This document shows positions 11,289-21,015 of a stretch of 64,000 bases of DNA, in pieces (the first letter of the stretch is position 1; each line of letters begins with the position of its first letter). The position numbers and the translations under genes were made by a program. This stretch comes from an uncultured Hyphomicrobiales bacterium (lineage in GTDB: Bacteria; Pseudomonadota; Alphaproteobacteria; Rhizobiales; Ancalomicrobiaceae), in assembly GCA_903930435.1 (NCBI GenBank), contig CAIYYN010000017.1:62001-126000 (forward strand), in the 5' to 3' direction. The notes beneath the pieces are model-generated. The model searched no databases. It was not told the DNA's origin and saw only the letters and a program-made list of their open reading frames with translations.

Positions 11289-12332
11289 TCAGGCAGACAT
11301 CAGCACGCGGTTGTTAACCAACGGCTTCACCTCTGTGCCTAAAAGCTCGATTGAGCGCAGCGCCAGTTCGTGTGGCAGATTGCCTGACCCTTGAATAATG
11401 GTAACGCGATCGATGCCGCCGAGAGATGTATCAACATGGCGGATCTTCGCGGCGACGGTCTCGGGATCACCAACGATCATGGCCCCAAGTGGTGACGCAA
11501 GTGCGTCGAATTGGGCTCGGCTGACCGGGGGCCAGCCTCGTTCCTTGCCGATCCTGTTGAATCCGCGTTGGTAGACCGGATAGAATCCCTCCATGGCGGC
11601 TTCCCCAGTTTCCGCAACAAAACCATGCAGATGGATGCCGACCGAGAGTGCCTCGGGGGCGTGACCGGCCCGCCGACCCGCTTCCCGGTAGAGATCAACG
11701 AGCGGCCTGAACCGATGCGGCTCCCCGCCAATGATGGCGATCACCAATGGCAATCCAAGGGCTCCAGCCCGTGCAAACGATTGCGGCGTACCGCCGACGC
11801 CGATGCGCACTGTCAGCGGATTCCGGGCTGGACGCGGATAGACCCCCTGCCCTGTCAAAGGTGGCCGATGGTTGCCGGACCATTCGACGCGGGTCGTCTC
11901 GCGCAACGTCAGAAGCAGGTCCAGCTTCTCGGCAAAGAGCTCGTCATAATTATTAAGATCGAAGCCGAACAACGGGTACGACTCGATGAAGGATCCACGC
12001 CCGACAATGATTTCCGCCCGTCCGTTGGAGATCAGATCGAGCGTCGCAAACTGTTGAAACAAGCGAACCGGATCATCCGACGACAGGACCGTGACGGCGC
12101 TCGCCAGCTTGATCGATTTTGTCCGCGCCGCCGCAGCCGCGAGCAGTACCACCGGCGAAGAGGCAATAAAGTCAGGCCGGTGATGCTCCCCAATCGCGAA
12201 GACATCGAGACCGGCCCGCTCGGCTGTCTCGACCTCCTCGAGCAACCGCTGAACCCGCTCCACATCCCCGCGCCGCTCCGCCTCAGCCTCGCCCAGCGCC
12301 GTATCGACGAATGTATCAATGCCGAGTTCCAT
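11289..12332 (-). CDS. LLM-class flavin-dependent oxidoreductase
   Basis: 347 residues, luciferase-like monooxygenase fold. Recognisable stretches are the N-terminal MELGIDTFVD, GLDVFAIGEHHRPDF, IKLASAVTVLSSDDPVRLFQQFATLD and the nucleotide-binding strand RAEIIVGRGSF, which fit the group of putative FMN-dependent LLM enzymes with an N-terminal EHH motif. The substrate is unknown; relatives include alkane, sulfonate and nitrilotriacetate monooxygenases. It starts at the ATG at 12332 after AAGGA. No flavin reductase is adjacent. Confidence 0.87.
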   Translation of the reverse strand: MELGIDTFVDTALGEAEAERRGDVERVQRLLEEVETAERAGLDVFAIGEHHRPDFIASSPVVLLAAAAARTKSIKLASAVTVLSSDDPVRLFQQFATLDLISNGRAEIIVGRGSFIESYPLFGFDLNNYDELFAEKLDLLLTLRETTRVEWSGNHRPPLTGQGVYPRPARNPLTVRIGVGGTPQSFARAGALGLPLVIAIIGGEPHRFRPLVDLYREAGRRAGHAPEALSVGIHLHGFVAETGEAAMEGFYPVYQRGFNRIGKERGWPPVSRAQFDALASPLGAMIVGDPETVAAKIRHVDTSLGGIDRVTIIQGSGNLPHELALRSIELLGTEVKPLVNNRVLMSA

Positions 12333-12519
12333 GGGAGTGGTCCTTTGGTGGGTGGGGTAACCGACAAACGCAGCATCGATTTAATAACGCAGCATCGCTT
12401 TTGCGAGGCTGGTCGAGCTGCAAAATGCATCGTCACGATGAACAGTTTGTTGCTGAAACAGACCTATTGAAATTGGGCACATCAATCCACGGCCCGGGGG
12501 TCGAGAAACCAACTCGCAA

Positions 12520-13242
12520 TCACCCCTCCGCCTGCACCTCATCCTGCTCATCGACGCGACCGCGAAAATTCTTGCCGATCACATAAAGTTCGGCGGAATC
12601 TGAGCGGCTGGCGGGAGGCTTGATGTGGGCGACGATGGCGAAATCGCGCTTCAGGAGGGCGAGCAGTTCGTTTTCCGTGCCGCCACGCAGGACCTTGGCG
12701 AGGAAATGTCCGCCGGGCTTCAGGACCATGCGGGCAAAGTCGATGGCGATTTCACAGAGATAGGTGATCTTCAACTGGTCGGTCTTCTTGTGACCGGTGG
12801 CAGGCGCGGCCATGTCGGACAGGACGACATCGACAAAATGTCCGCCGAGCGCGTCCGACAGTGCTTGCGGTGCGTCATCATCGAGAAAATCCTTCTTGAG
12901 GATCACGCATCCCGGCACGGGATCGACGTCGAGATAATCGATGCCGACGACACGTGGCGCGCCTTCGCGCGAGCCGACCCGCGCCGCTGCCACCTGCAAC
13001 CATCCGCCGGGCGCGCAGCCGAGATCAACGACGCGATTGCCCGGGCTGAGCAGCTTGTGCTTGTCGTCGATCTCGATGAGCTTGTAGGCGGCGCGGCTAC
13101 GATAGCCATCGGCCTTGGACCGGATCACATAGGGATCATTCAACTGGCGTTGCAGCCATTTGTTGGAAGAGGCCGTGCGTCGTTTCGAGGTCTTTACCTT
13201 GACCTTCAACATGCGCGTTGGCGCGGAAGGCTTATCCGTCAT
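12520..13242 (-). CDS. rlmE: 23S rRNA (uridine-2'-O-)-methyltransferase RlmE/FtsJ
   Basis: 240 residues; methylates the 2'-OH of U2552 in the 23S A-loop, a late 50S assembly step. The K-D-K-E catalytic tetrad is visible: [25 protein letters not shown] and SAELYVIG, with SAM motif [12 protein letters not shown]. The ATG at 13242 lies inside the 3' end of the Ppx/GppA gene (11-base overlap), so the two are coupled. The N-terminus has a lysine/arginine-rich stretch ([17 protein letters not shown]) that probably contacts RNA. Confidence 0.94.
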   Translation of the reverse strand: MTDKPSAPTRMLKVKVKTSKRRTASSNKWLQRQLNDPYVIRSKADGYRSRAAYKLIEIDDKHKLLSPGNRVVDLGCAPGGWLQVAAARVGSREGAPRVVGIDYLDVDPVPGCVILKKDFLDDDAPQALSDALGGHFVDVVLSDMAAPATGHKKTDQLKITYLCEIAIDFARMVLKPGGHFLAKVLRGGTENELLALLKRDFAIVAHIKPPASRSDSAELYVIGKNFRGRVDEQDEVQAEG

Positions 13243-14839
13243 GGTTGTTATCTGGCCCGGGGCCAGCTCCGTGTTTATGGCTCTCGTGCCAATGCTCGTC
13301 GTGTCGCACGCTTTGGCGATGCCAGACACCGTCGGCGGCCATCATTTCTGTCAGGATACCCTCGCGCAGCCCTCGATCGGCGACACGAAGGCGTTCGCAA
13401 GGCCAGCGCCGACGGATAGCTTCGAGGATCGCGCAACCTGCGAGCACAAGGTCGGCCCTGTCGGCACCGATACACGGATTTGCGACGCGCTCCTCAAAGC
13501 TCATATCGAGCAACCGGTCGATCATTTCGGTGACCTCGCCGGCCCCCATCCAGACGCCGTCCACCCGCCGCCTGTCATAGCGACGGAGGCCAAGGTGCAC
13601 GCCAGCCAGCGTCGTGACCGTGCCCGACGTACCCAGCATGTGAAATGGCCCTGACTGGATTGCAGCAGCCAGAGCCGCTCCCTCTGCCAACCCGTCGAGC
13701 AGGCCGTAGACGTCTTCGACCATGTCTTCAAATACGCCATGGTCGACGGCGATACCGCCATAGCGCTCCGAAAGGGTCACGACCCCCACCGGCAGCGACG
13801 TCCACGCGCGAATATGCTGAGAGAGGTCATCACTCCGGCGATTCTTGTTGAGATCGAGCCATACGAGCTCAGAGGAGCCACCGCCGATATCGAACAGCAG
13901 TACGCCATTCGCGCGCCAATCGATCAGGTTGGCGCAACCGGCGACGGCCAGCCTTGCCTCGGTTTCGCGTGAGACGACCTCCAGCATGAGGCCGGTCTCC
14001 TGCTCAACGCGTGAAATGAAATCGGCACCGTTCCGTGCGATACGGCAGGCTTCCGTCGCGACGAGGCGCACACGATTGACACCGCGCAATTCGAGTTTTG
14101 ACCGGCAGATGTGCAGAGCTTCGATTGCGCGGTCTTGAGCCACGTTTGACAGCTGTCCACTGGCAGACATCCCCTCGCCCAGACGGACAATCCGCGAGAA
14201 TGCGTCAACGACGTGAAAGCCATTGCGATGCGGCTCGGCCACGAGCAATCGGCAATTATTGGTGCCCAGATCCAGCGCAGCGTAAAGGCTGTTTCCGACG
14301 GGCGGGCGGGCGGCAACCCTGTAGGGCGGTCTTTGCCCCCTCGCAGCCGTGCCGTTCGGAACGACGCTTTCAAGCCTCAGCACGACATCCAGCGGCGACA
14401 GAGGCTGCAAGGTAATGTCCGTCGGAGGCAGAAAGGCTTCAACGGCAGTAATCGTCGTTTCAGCGCTCACCACGTCAATGCGCTCGATCGGTCGCACGGT
14501 CGGACCTCGACGCTTTCTGCCACGCGCGTTGCGTCCCGACTTTGAGCGTCTACCGGACTTCTGCTCCGATTTCGTCTTCTGCTGATGTGAAAGCGCTGCT
14601 GAACCTGTTGCAGCGGACGATCCATCAGTCTCCGCAGATGTCACAGCGACCGATTGAACGTCACTCTCAGGACGACCACCAGCGTCCCGCGTGACCGCCT
14701 GTGGCCACCGGCTTCGTTTGCCCCGCCGCCTGCGCCGACGGCGTTTCGCCGGCGCATCGGTCTTTACGGCGGGCTTAGGACGAACCGCGACCGGCGGTTC
14801 GTCTCCTTCGTGCCCCAATGCACTTCTCCGCGCCGGCAT
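13232..14839 (-). CDS. Ppx/GppA family phosphatase with basic N-terminal extension
   Basis: 535 residues, of which about the last 365 form an actin-like ASKHA domain: [15 protein letters not shown] (phosphate 1), [34 protein letters not shown] and [11 protein letters not shown] (phosphate 2). Family members hydrolyse exopolyphosphate or the pentaphosphate alarmone; sequence does not decide which. The first ~165 residues are low-complexity and very basic (for example [13 protein letters not shown]), suggesting nucleic acid, ribosome or polyphosphate binding. Pairing with rlmE is common in alphaproteobacteria. The ATG at 14839 is preferred to a TTG two codons upstream; no strong ribosome site is seen. 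Confidence 0.85.
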   Translation of the reverse strand: MPARRSALGHEGDEPPVAVRPKPAVKTDAPAKRRRRRRRGKRSRWPQAVTRDAGGRPESDVQSVAVTSAETDGSSAATGSAALSHQQKTKSEQKSGRRSKSGRNARGRKRRGPTVRPIERIDVVSAETTITAVEAFLPPTDITLQPLSPLDVVLRLESVVPNGTAARGQRPPYRVAARPPVGNSLYAALDLGTNNCRLLVAEPHRNGFHVVDAFSRIVRLGEGMSASGQLSNVAQDRAIEALHICRSKLELRGVNRVRLVATEACRIARNGADFISRVEQETGLMLEVVSRETEARLAVAGCANLIDWRANGVLLFDIGGGSSELVWLDLNKNRRSDDLSQHIRAWTSLPVGVVTLSERYGGIAVDHGVFEDMVEDVYGLLDGLAEGAALAAAIQSGPFHMLGTSGTVTTLAGVHLGLRRYDRRRVDGVWMGAGEVTEMIDRLLDMSFEERVANPCIGADRADLVLAGCAILEAIRRRWPCERLRVADRGLREGILTEMMAADGVWHRQSVRHDEHWHESHKHGAGPGPDNNHDG

Positions 14840-15005
14840 GCGCAACCCAAGTCTCAGGGTTTGAGCGTGGCGCTGTTCGAGTTCAAGTCGGAGACCAGTT
14901 TAACACTCCCGCACGCGCTGACAAGCACGACTTCGCAGGATTCAGGCTGCAATTCGCCCCGTTGGGAGCAAATTTGCGAGCCGCCATCGGTTTTGATTGC
15001 TAATG

Positions 15006-15983
15006 TCAAAAAAGGTGAGCAATCGCGAGGGAGACCGCCAGCAAGGCGGCAAGGGCGACAATGGCAATCCCGGCAAAGCGAACAATCCCAGGGCGCATTG
15101 GCGGAGCAGGCGACGGCGTTTGGATCGGAGCGGTGGGCGGCAGTCCGGAGGCGGCTTCGGGAGCAGCTTTATCGACCTGATGATCCGAGTTGCCATTCAG
15201 ACGCGCCAGGACAATCGATACATTGTCCTGCCGATCACGATCGACCCGCTCAATCGCCGAGAAAAGGGCGGCGATGATATCGTTCAGGGGCCGGTCCGCG
15301 TTGGCGCGCAATAGCGCCGTGATTTCCTCGTCAGACAGCGTTTTCAAACCGTCAGAGGCAGCCATGACGATATCGCCGGGGACAAGCGCGCGGAAACCGG
15401 AAAACCGTTCGAAATGATCAAGGTCGTCGCCGAGAAGCGCATAGAACAGATGGTTGCGGCGGCGGTCATTGGCGGCTGCATCAGCCGTCATCAAGCCTTC
15501 TCGGGCCTGCGCATCGAGATAGGCACCGAAAGAATGGTCTTCGTTGACGCGCTCGAGGGTGCCATTGTGAAAATGATAGAGCGCGCTGTCACCGATGGAG
15601 ATCCAGCCGAGTCCCTGTTCGCCGACGACCGCGCCAACCAGCGTTGATCCCATGCCGCTCAGATCCGGGCGACTGTCGACCTCCTGGCGCAAGGCCAGAT
15701 TGGCGGCGTTGAGGCCCTCTTCAAGGCGCTTGTCCCAGCCCGCTTCAGACTTGCGGATAGAGTTCAGAAAGCTCTGCACGCAGATCGTACTGGCAACGCG
15801 GCCGCCGACATGACCGCCCATGCCATCCGCCACCACCATGATCAAACCGGTATCCAGCGGAGCCGTCAATTCGCCCCGGGCGGCTTCGGGCTTAGCCCCG
15901 ACGGACTCAAGCGGCATGACGTCGAGCGCATCTTCTTGAGCGGCGCGTCGTCCCGTGATCTGTCCGGAGGCAAATTCGATCAC
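15006..15983 (-). CDS. PP2C-type Ser/Thr protein phosphatase with C-terminal membrane anchor
   Basis: 325 residues from a GTG start with a GAGGGTGAA ribosome region. Metal-binding motifs are present: RRAAQEDA (family RxxNxD, with Gln-Glu-Asp here), VVADGMGGHVGG, GSTLVGAV, ISIGDSALYHF, VMAASDGLKTL and DNVSIVLAR. A Pro-rich linker and one hydrophobic helix (about residues 302–324) at the extreme C-terminus anchor it with the catalytic domain in the cytoplasm. It is divergent from the kinase gene at 16429 and is the evident reverse partner for that kinase, as in PppA/PpkA pairs. Confidence 0.92.
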   Translation of the reverse strand: MIEFASGQITGRRAAQEDALDVMPLESVGAKPEAARGELTAPLDTGLIMVVADGMGGHVGGRVASTICVQSFLNSIRKSEAGWDKRLEEGLNAANLALRQEVDSRPDLSGMGSTLVGAVVGEQGLGWISIGDSALYHFHNGTLERVNEDHSFGAYLDAQAREGLMTADAAANDRRRNHLFYALLGDDLDHFERFSGFRALVPGDIVMAASDGLKTLSDEEITALLRANADRPLNDIIAALFSAIERVDRDRQDNVSIVLARLNGNSDHQVDKAAPEAASGLPPTAPIQTPSPAPPMRPGIVRFAGIAIVALAALLAVSLAIAHLF

Positions 15984-16428
15984 CTTACTTCACCCTCGCC
16001 CGCGCGACTCGGCCCTATCCAAAGCTAACCCTGAAAATGTCCTGTTCGAAATGACCGATCAATCCCATGCCGTCAAACACTCTTTCCGCCGTCATTTTTG
16101 AAAGGCCGCCCAATCGCTATTCCACGTCCCGTCCGACGTCAGCCGACGGACTTGATGATTTTTTAAGGTCCGTGGCGGCGCTCAAGGCCACATTTGTCGG
16201 GCGACACCGCATATTTTCTGCGCCTTGCCATGGAAACGACACGTCTTTTGCCGAGTGATTGAGTGTATTGGGAAGGCGGCGGAAATCAGGCAATGGAAAA
16301 AATCGCCTTTCCGGTTCATGGATTGCATTGGGTCTTGCTCATCTGCGTGATCAAATCGCTTGATCGGAACAACGCGCGGTGGCAGGCATTTGTCGTCGGT
16401 GATGCAGGGCCAAAGTGAAGAGACAGTG
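15984..16428. other. Divergent promoter region between phosphatase and kinase genes
   Basis: 445 bases with no convincing gene. It must carry both the minus-strand promoter of the PP2C gene and the plus-strand promoter of the kinase gene. One inverted repeat (described separately at 16349–16365) is the only structured element I can point to. Confidence 0.5.
16349..16365. promoter_or_regulatory. Inverted repeat upstream of the kinase gene (possible operator)
   Basis: GATCAA-ATCGC-TTGATC: perfect 6-bp arms with a 5-base spacer, ending 63 bases before the kinase start codon. Such a short dyad fits a dimeric regulator site, but no regulator can be assigned. Confidence 0.3.
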
Positions 16429-19400
16429 ATGAGTTCACGCACATACCCGTTTGCCTTGCCGCGTGGCACCGAAATCAGCGGTTATATCATTGACCGGGTG
16501 CTGGGCGCTGGCGGCTTCGGGATCACCTATGCCGCAACGAACCCTGTCACGCTGGTCACGGTGGCCGTGAAGGAGTTCTATCCGCAAGGGTTTGCAAGCC
16601 GCGAAGGCGCGCAGGTCTTGCTGCATTCCGATGTCTCGACGGGTTCCTATGAACAGGCTCTGCGCAAGTTCGAGCAGGAAGCCGCCAAGCTGACCGGCCG
16701 CTACAGCCATCCGAACATCGTGCGTGGCATGAACTTCCTGCGGGCAAACAACACCGCCTATTTCATCATGGAATTCATCGAAGGCGTCAGTTTCGACGAC
16801 TGGCTTGCAGTGCAGGTCAATGTGCCCGATGAGGCGCAACTGCGCGTCATCTTCGAACCGGTGCTCGACGCTGTTGCCTATATCCACAGCCGCGATGGCA
16901 TGCACCGCGACCTCACCCCGCGCAACATCATGGTTCGGCCTGACGGGACTGCCGTCCTGGTCGACTTCGGTGCCTCGGGCGAGGGTCTGGACATGGATCG
17001 CGGCGTCTCGACCGCCTTCGCGCAGCCCAATTACGCACCGCCCGAACAATTGGCTGGAGACGATAGCCGCCTGCAAGGACGACACACCGACATTTTCTCC
17101 ATCGGTGGCGTTCTCTACAAGGCGGTCGCCGGTTATCCGCCGGTCAAGCCGTTAAAGCGCAGTCACGAGGTTGCGATTGCCGGACCATCGGCTGATCCCT
17201 ATGTGCCAGCTGAAAAAGCGGCTCAATATCCGGATATTTACAGCGTCCAGTTCCTGCGTGGCATAGATGCGGCCTTGCGGCTCGATTACCGGCAGCGCCC
17301 GCCGACAATTGACGACCTGCGCGTCGAACTCGGTTGGACCGGGGCACCTCTGACGTCGGCTGATCTGCCGACGGTGCCAGTTCAGGGCGTTACACCCCCA
17401 ACGCCAAGGTTGCCCGTCGATACGGCGATTCCAGCCAACATGGTCAGTGACACCGACATCCTTGCCCACCGGGCGACACCGTCGCGGGCGCGTCCGGCTC
17501 AGGTGCAGGAAGATGACGCCGAGCATACCTATACGCTGGAACCGCGTCGTTCCGGCGGGATGCTGCTGTCGGTGACCCTCGCCATTTTCATTGTCGTAAC
17601 AGCAGCCTTGGGCTGGTTCCTTGCAACAGGCGACGTGCCCTTCCGGTCCCTGCTTGCCGGGCACCCGGAGACCGCACAGACACATCCGGCTGATCCGCCC
17701 AAGACACAACTGCCTGCGATTGCCCAACAAGCCGAACCGGCCAAGCCTCAGATCAGTGTGCAGGAGCCGGCCAAGCCCGAGCCGCCCAAGCTGGCACCAA
17801 CCAAGCCGAAGGTCGATTACGCGGACTTCACAGGATTTTCCGGCATTGGCAAGGAACTGTCATCGACACCGGGCACCAGCCCGGACGCATGCCGGGATGC
17901 CTGTTCGGATAACGCCCAATGCCACGCCTTCACCCAATCTGCCGAAGGATGCTCGCTCTATTCCGATGTCACGAGCCTGTTGCCGGAGGCGGATCACCGC
18001 TTGTCCGTACGCGCTGACCAGCCCGCCGCCAAGCGCTTTCGTCAGTTGATCGAGGCCGACCAGAAGGCCCGCGCAACCTTCAAGCTGATAGACGGCGTCA
18101 CCCTCGCTGGCGGCACGGCGACGGCGAAACTTTCCGTCACGCGCGAGCAATGCCAGTTTGTCTGTTCAAGCGATTCCACCTGCAAGGCCTACACCTATGC
18201 CGGTCTGGTCGGCGCATGCCGCACCTTCTCGCAAGTCCAGCCGAAGGACGCGAAAGCCGCCGTCGGCGTTGTCACCGTCGTCGCGGACCCGGACGGCCTC
18301 GTCACTGCCGAGATAAAGAAGGCGCTCTTGCCCAAGCCGCGTCCGTTCAAGTCTTATGCGGGCCTTGAGCTGACCGGACCGAATGCCCGGCACGCGCAGG
18401 CACCGGACGCTGCGGCTTGCCGACAATCGTGCTCGGAAGACCAGGCGTGCATTGCGGCCTCCTTTGCGGACGGCGATTGCCAGCGCTTTTCCGGCGTTGA
18501 GACAGTGAGGACTCACCCCGGTGCCGAGGGCTTCCTCGACACAAATGATCCCAAACTAGCCGAGCGCGTTGACGAAGCCGTCAGACGCGAGGCCAAGGGC
18601 GAGATCGAGATCCTGCCGGGCTTTGATCTGCTGGCGACGCCGTCGGTCAATGACCGTGCCCGCACAGCCAACACGCCGGAAGACTGTCAGGCGATTTGCA
18701 AGGCAGATCAAGCCTGCACCGGCTTCAGCTTCCTGCACGCCGAGCGCAAATGCACCCTCGTAACGGCGATCACGGATGCGATTCCAGACCCGGCACGCAC
18801 ATCGGGACTGTTCAAGGGGCCAGCCGGACCGGTCATCGAAGCGGTCAAGCGACGCATCCAGCAGTCCGAAGCTCAACGCGCCAACTTCCGCGACATGCCG
18901 TCGACCTGCACGCCACAAGGCGCTGGCTCAACGACACAGCTCGGTGTTCAGGCCGTTGCTGAACAATGCGCATACCTTTGCCGCTCCGGTGCAAATTGCC
19001 AGGGCTGGGTGTTCAACAAGAACGATCACACGTGTGGCCTCCTGACATCAGTGACCGGCGCGCTGGCTGGCAGCGGGCTTCAGTCGGGCCTTCTGGATCC
19101 CTCCGGCAAGCGGGTTACCGACCTCGTTCGTTCCTGTGGACCCGTGCCTCCCGGCGGACTGATTGGCACGCCCGCCAACGAATGTGACCGTCAGGCCGGA
19201 TACGTGAGTGACCCCGAATTGCCAAAGGGCGTTGATCCCAAGCCGGTCGAGTTCATCGATTCAAGTCACGCGATCCCGGCTTGTCTGAAGGCTGTGGAAT
19301 CCTCACCCAACGTGTTGCGCTGGCGCGTGTCACTGGGCCGGGCCTATGAGCGGGCGGGTCGCTTCGATGACGCGCGGCAGGCTTACAGGCAAGCTGCGGA

Positions 19401-20070
19401 CGAAGGCAGCGGACCCGGCGCTTTCCTCTATGCTGTGCTGACCAACAAGGGTCTGGGCGGACCACCGGATGATGCGGAAGCCGAGCGCTATTTCAAGATT
19501 GCCCGCAGTCGCGGATTTGCGCCTGCTTCAGCGGCACTCGGCGTGCTCTACACCTACGGAGACCGTCCGACCGCCCCGGGCGAGGCAGATGCGATTCGCC
19601 TGCTGGAAGAAGCCGCTCAACGCGGCCAGGCCAGCGCCATGTACCGGCTGGGAGAGGCGTATGAGCGCGGGAGATTGAACCGCCGTATCGTGCCTGTTGA
19701 TCCCGTGCTGGCGCAGGAATGGTATGGTCGCGCCCTGCAAGCCTTTCTGAGGGAAGCAGACGGCAAGGATGTCACCGCCTATCGTTATCTGAGCCTGATG
19801 TATGATAGCGGACGCGGTGTACCGCGCGATGTCGAGCAGTCACTGCATTACCTCGTGACCTATCTGACGGCGCTGTTTGGTCCTGACAATACGCTTGCCC
19901 AGGAACGGGGCACGGTTGGCGAGCTTCATCTTGACGACTGGAGTATCGAGACCCGCCGCGCCTTCCAGCAATATCTGCGGGATCGTGGCGTGTTCTCAGA
20001 TGCCGCTGATGGCACCATAACCTCGCGCACGATTGATGCCGTCGATAAATGGCTGGGTTTGCGCGGGTAA
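16429..20070 (+). CDS. Transmembrane Ser/Thr protein kinase with five PAN-like modules and Sel1 repeats
   Basis: 1213 residues. Cytoplasmic kinase domain (about 15–300): Gly loop LGAGGFGITY, VAVKEF Lys near 48, HRDLTPRN with Asp near 161, DFG Asp near 179, APPEQ. The catalytic-loop Lys of HRDxK is Thr (about 163). A Pro/charged linker, one transmembrane helix (378–400) and a Pro/Lys-rich spacer lead to five repeats of Cys-x3-Cys-x5-Cys-x9/11-Cys at about 488–508, 575–597, 664–684, 753–775 and 847–869, resembling PAN/apple modules. Sel1/TPR-like repeats (about 962–1142) and a short peptidoglycan-binding-like end (1170–1211) follow. The extracytoplasmic part would sense or bind carbohydrate or cell wall and the kinase would signal inward; this is inferred. 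The ATG after GAAGAG is chosen over the ATG 69 bases earlier. Confidence 0.9.
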   Translation: MSSRTYPFALPRGTEISGYIIDRVLGAGGFGITYAATNPVTLVTVAVKEFYPQGFASREGAQVLLHSDVSTGSYEQALRKFEQEAAKLTGRYSHPNIVRGMNFLRANNTAYFIMEFIEGVSFDDWLAVQVNVPDEAQLRVIFEPVLDAVAYIHSRDGMHRDLTPRNIMVRPDGTAVLVDFGASGEGLDMDRGVSTAFAQPNYAPPEQLAGDDSRLQGRHTDIFSIGGVLYKAVAGYPPVKPLKRSHEVAIAGPSADPYVPAEKAAQYPDIYSVQFLRGIDAALRLDYRQRPPTIDDLRVELGWTGAPLTSADLPTVPVQGVTPPTPRLPVDTAIPANMVSDTDILAHRATPSRARPAQVQEDDAEHTYTLEPRRSGGMLLSVTLAIFIVVTAALGWFLATGDVPFRSLLAGHPETAQTHPADPPKTQLPAIAQQAEPAKPQISVQEPAKPEPPKLAPTKPKVDYADFTGFSGIGKELSSTPGTSPDACRDACSDNAQCHAFTQSAEGCSLYSDVTSLLPEADHRLSVRADQPAAKRFRQLIEADQKARATFKLIDGVTLAGGTATAKLSVTREQCQFVCSSDSTCKAYTYAGLVGACRTFSQVQPKDAKAAVGVVTVVADPDGLVTAEIKKALLPKPRPFKSYAGLELTGPNARHAQAPDAAACRQSCSEDQACIAASFADGDCQRFSGVETVRTHPGAEGFLDTNDPKLAERVDEAVRREAKGEIEILPGFDLLATPSVNDRARTANTPEDCQAICKADQACTGFSFLHAERKCTLVTAITDAIPDPARTSGLFKGPAGPVIEAVKRRIQQSEAQRANFRDMPSTCTPQGAGSTTQLGVQAVAEQCAYLCRSGANCQGWVFNKNDHTCGLLTSVTGALAGSGLQSGLLDPSGKRVTDLVRSCGPVPPGGLIGTPANECDRQAGYVSDPELPKGVDPKPVEFIDSSHAIPACLKAVESSPNVLRWRVSLGRAYERAGRFDDARQAYRQAADEGSGPGAFLYAVLTNKGLGGPPDDAEAERYFKIARSRGFAPASAALGVLYTYGDRPTAPGEADAIRLLEEAAQRGQASAMYRLGEAYERGRLNRRIVPVDPVLAQEWYGRALQAFLREADGKDVTAYRYLSLMYDSGRGVPRDVEQSLHYLVTYLTALFGPDNTLAQERGTVGELHLDDWSIETRRAFQQYLRDRGVFSDAADGTITSRTIDAVDKWLGLRG

Positions 20071-20094
20071 GCCGGTGCGTGACGCATCGACATC

Positions 20095-20120
20095 ATCATC
20101 CCGGCGCAATCCGGGATGAT
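20095..20120. terminator. REP-like hairpin between convergent kinase and FHA genes
   Basis: Perfect 10-bp stem ATCATCCCGG / CCGGGATGAT with a 6-base loop (CGCAAT), between two convergent stop codons 88 bases apart. The same core (TCATCCCGGCGCA) recurs in the inverted pair at 49983–50064, so it is a dispersed palindromic repeat serving as a bidirectional terminator-like structure. Confidence 0.55.
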
Positions 20121-20158
20121 AACCGTCCGTATGCGTGGCAGCTTGTGCAGCGAAATAC

Positions 20159-20983
20159 CTAGACGGGCTTGTCGGCGTCGTCCGGTTCCACCTTTTCGGC
20201 GGCATCGTCGGTGTCGTTCCAGTCAAACTCTGGCCCGCAGAGAGCCACCAGCCTGAGTGTCGTCGCTCCGATGCGCAGCGTGTCCCCATGTTTGATCGGC
20301 ATGGTTTCGGTGAGCAACTTGCCATTGAGGCGCACGACGACCTTCTGCTTGCCATCCTCGACGAAGAATGCCCGCTCTTCCTCATCATAAACAACGTAGG
20401 CGTGACCGCTTGCGACAATCGCGGGATCACCGAAGTCAAGCGGGATATCGGCGCTAGCCGCACTGCCGATGGCATTGCGCCCCGTTACAAACGGACGGGC
20501 AGCGCCGCGACCGGGGCCTTTTATGACAACGATCCAGCCCACGACAGGCTCAATGCTGGTCACAGAGGGGGTCGCAGCAGGCGGCTTAACTGCGGGCGAC
20601 TGAGCCGCTGGTACGTCGGTCAGGGCTGCGGCGATCTTTTTATCCCCGGGCACAGCTGCAACCGGCGGCGTCACGGGATTTGAAGGTGTTTGCCTCAGAA
20701 TGATCGCAGCAGGCGGAACATGCGCCTGGGGAACTGGTGCGGGGGGAACCATGACGGGGCGTGGCTTCTCCGCCGGGGCCGAAGCAATCACGTCCCTGAC
20801 CGGGGGCTTCACGTCTGGCGCTGCAGCGGATGAAGCGCTGACAGCGGGTGTCGGTGAAATCACGACCGCATCGCTTGGTCTGGCTGGCGTTGCAACAAGA
20901 TTGATCGGCAACTTCGCCGGTCCGGGACGTCGCACGATACGGGTCAATTCATTGTCGGCATCAGAGCCGTCTTCATTGGCCAT
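20159..20983 (-). CDS. FHA-domain protein with proline/alanine-rich N-terminus
   Basis: 274 residues. Residues 1–150 are Pro/Ala/Val-rich and probably disordered. The C-terminal ~100 residues form a forkhead-associated (phosphothreonine-binding) domain: TGRNAIGSA, the ASGHAYVV region standing for the SxxH motif, LNGKLL and GDTLRIGATTLRLV. The serine/histidine motif is shifted relative to the canonical SRxH, so binding may be weaker. No membrane segment. It is the last gene of the FHA operon and converges on the kinase gene, whose autophosphorylated threonines are the obvious but unproven ligands. Confidence 0.82.
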   Translation of the reverse strand: MANEDGSDADNELTRIVRRPGPAKLPINLVATPARPSDAVVISPTPAVSASSAAAPDVKPPVRDVIASAPAEKPRPVMVPPAPVPQAHVPPAAIILRQTPSNPVTPPVAAVPGDKKIAAALTDVPAAQSPAVKPPAATPSVTSIEPVVGWIVVIKGPGRGAARPFVTGRNAIGSAASADIPLDFGDPAIVASGHAYVVYDEEERAFFVEDGKQKVVVRLNGKLLTETMPIKHGDTLRIGATTLRLVALCGPEFDWNDTDDAAEKVEPDDADKPV

Positions 20984-21015
20984 AGCAAACCCTCAACTGA
21001 AAACAGAACGGAAAA

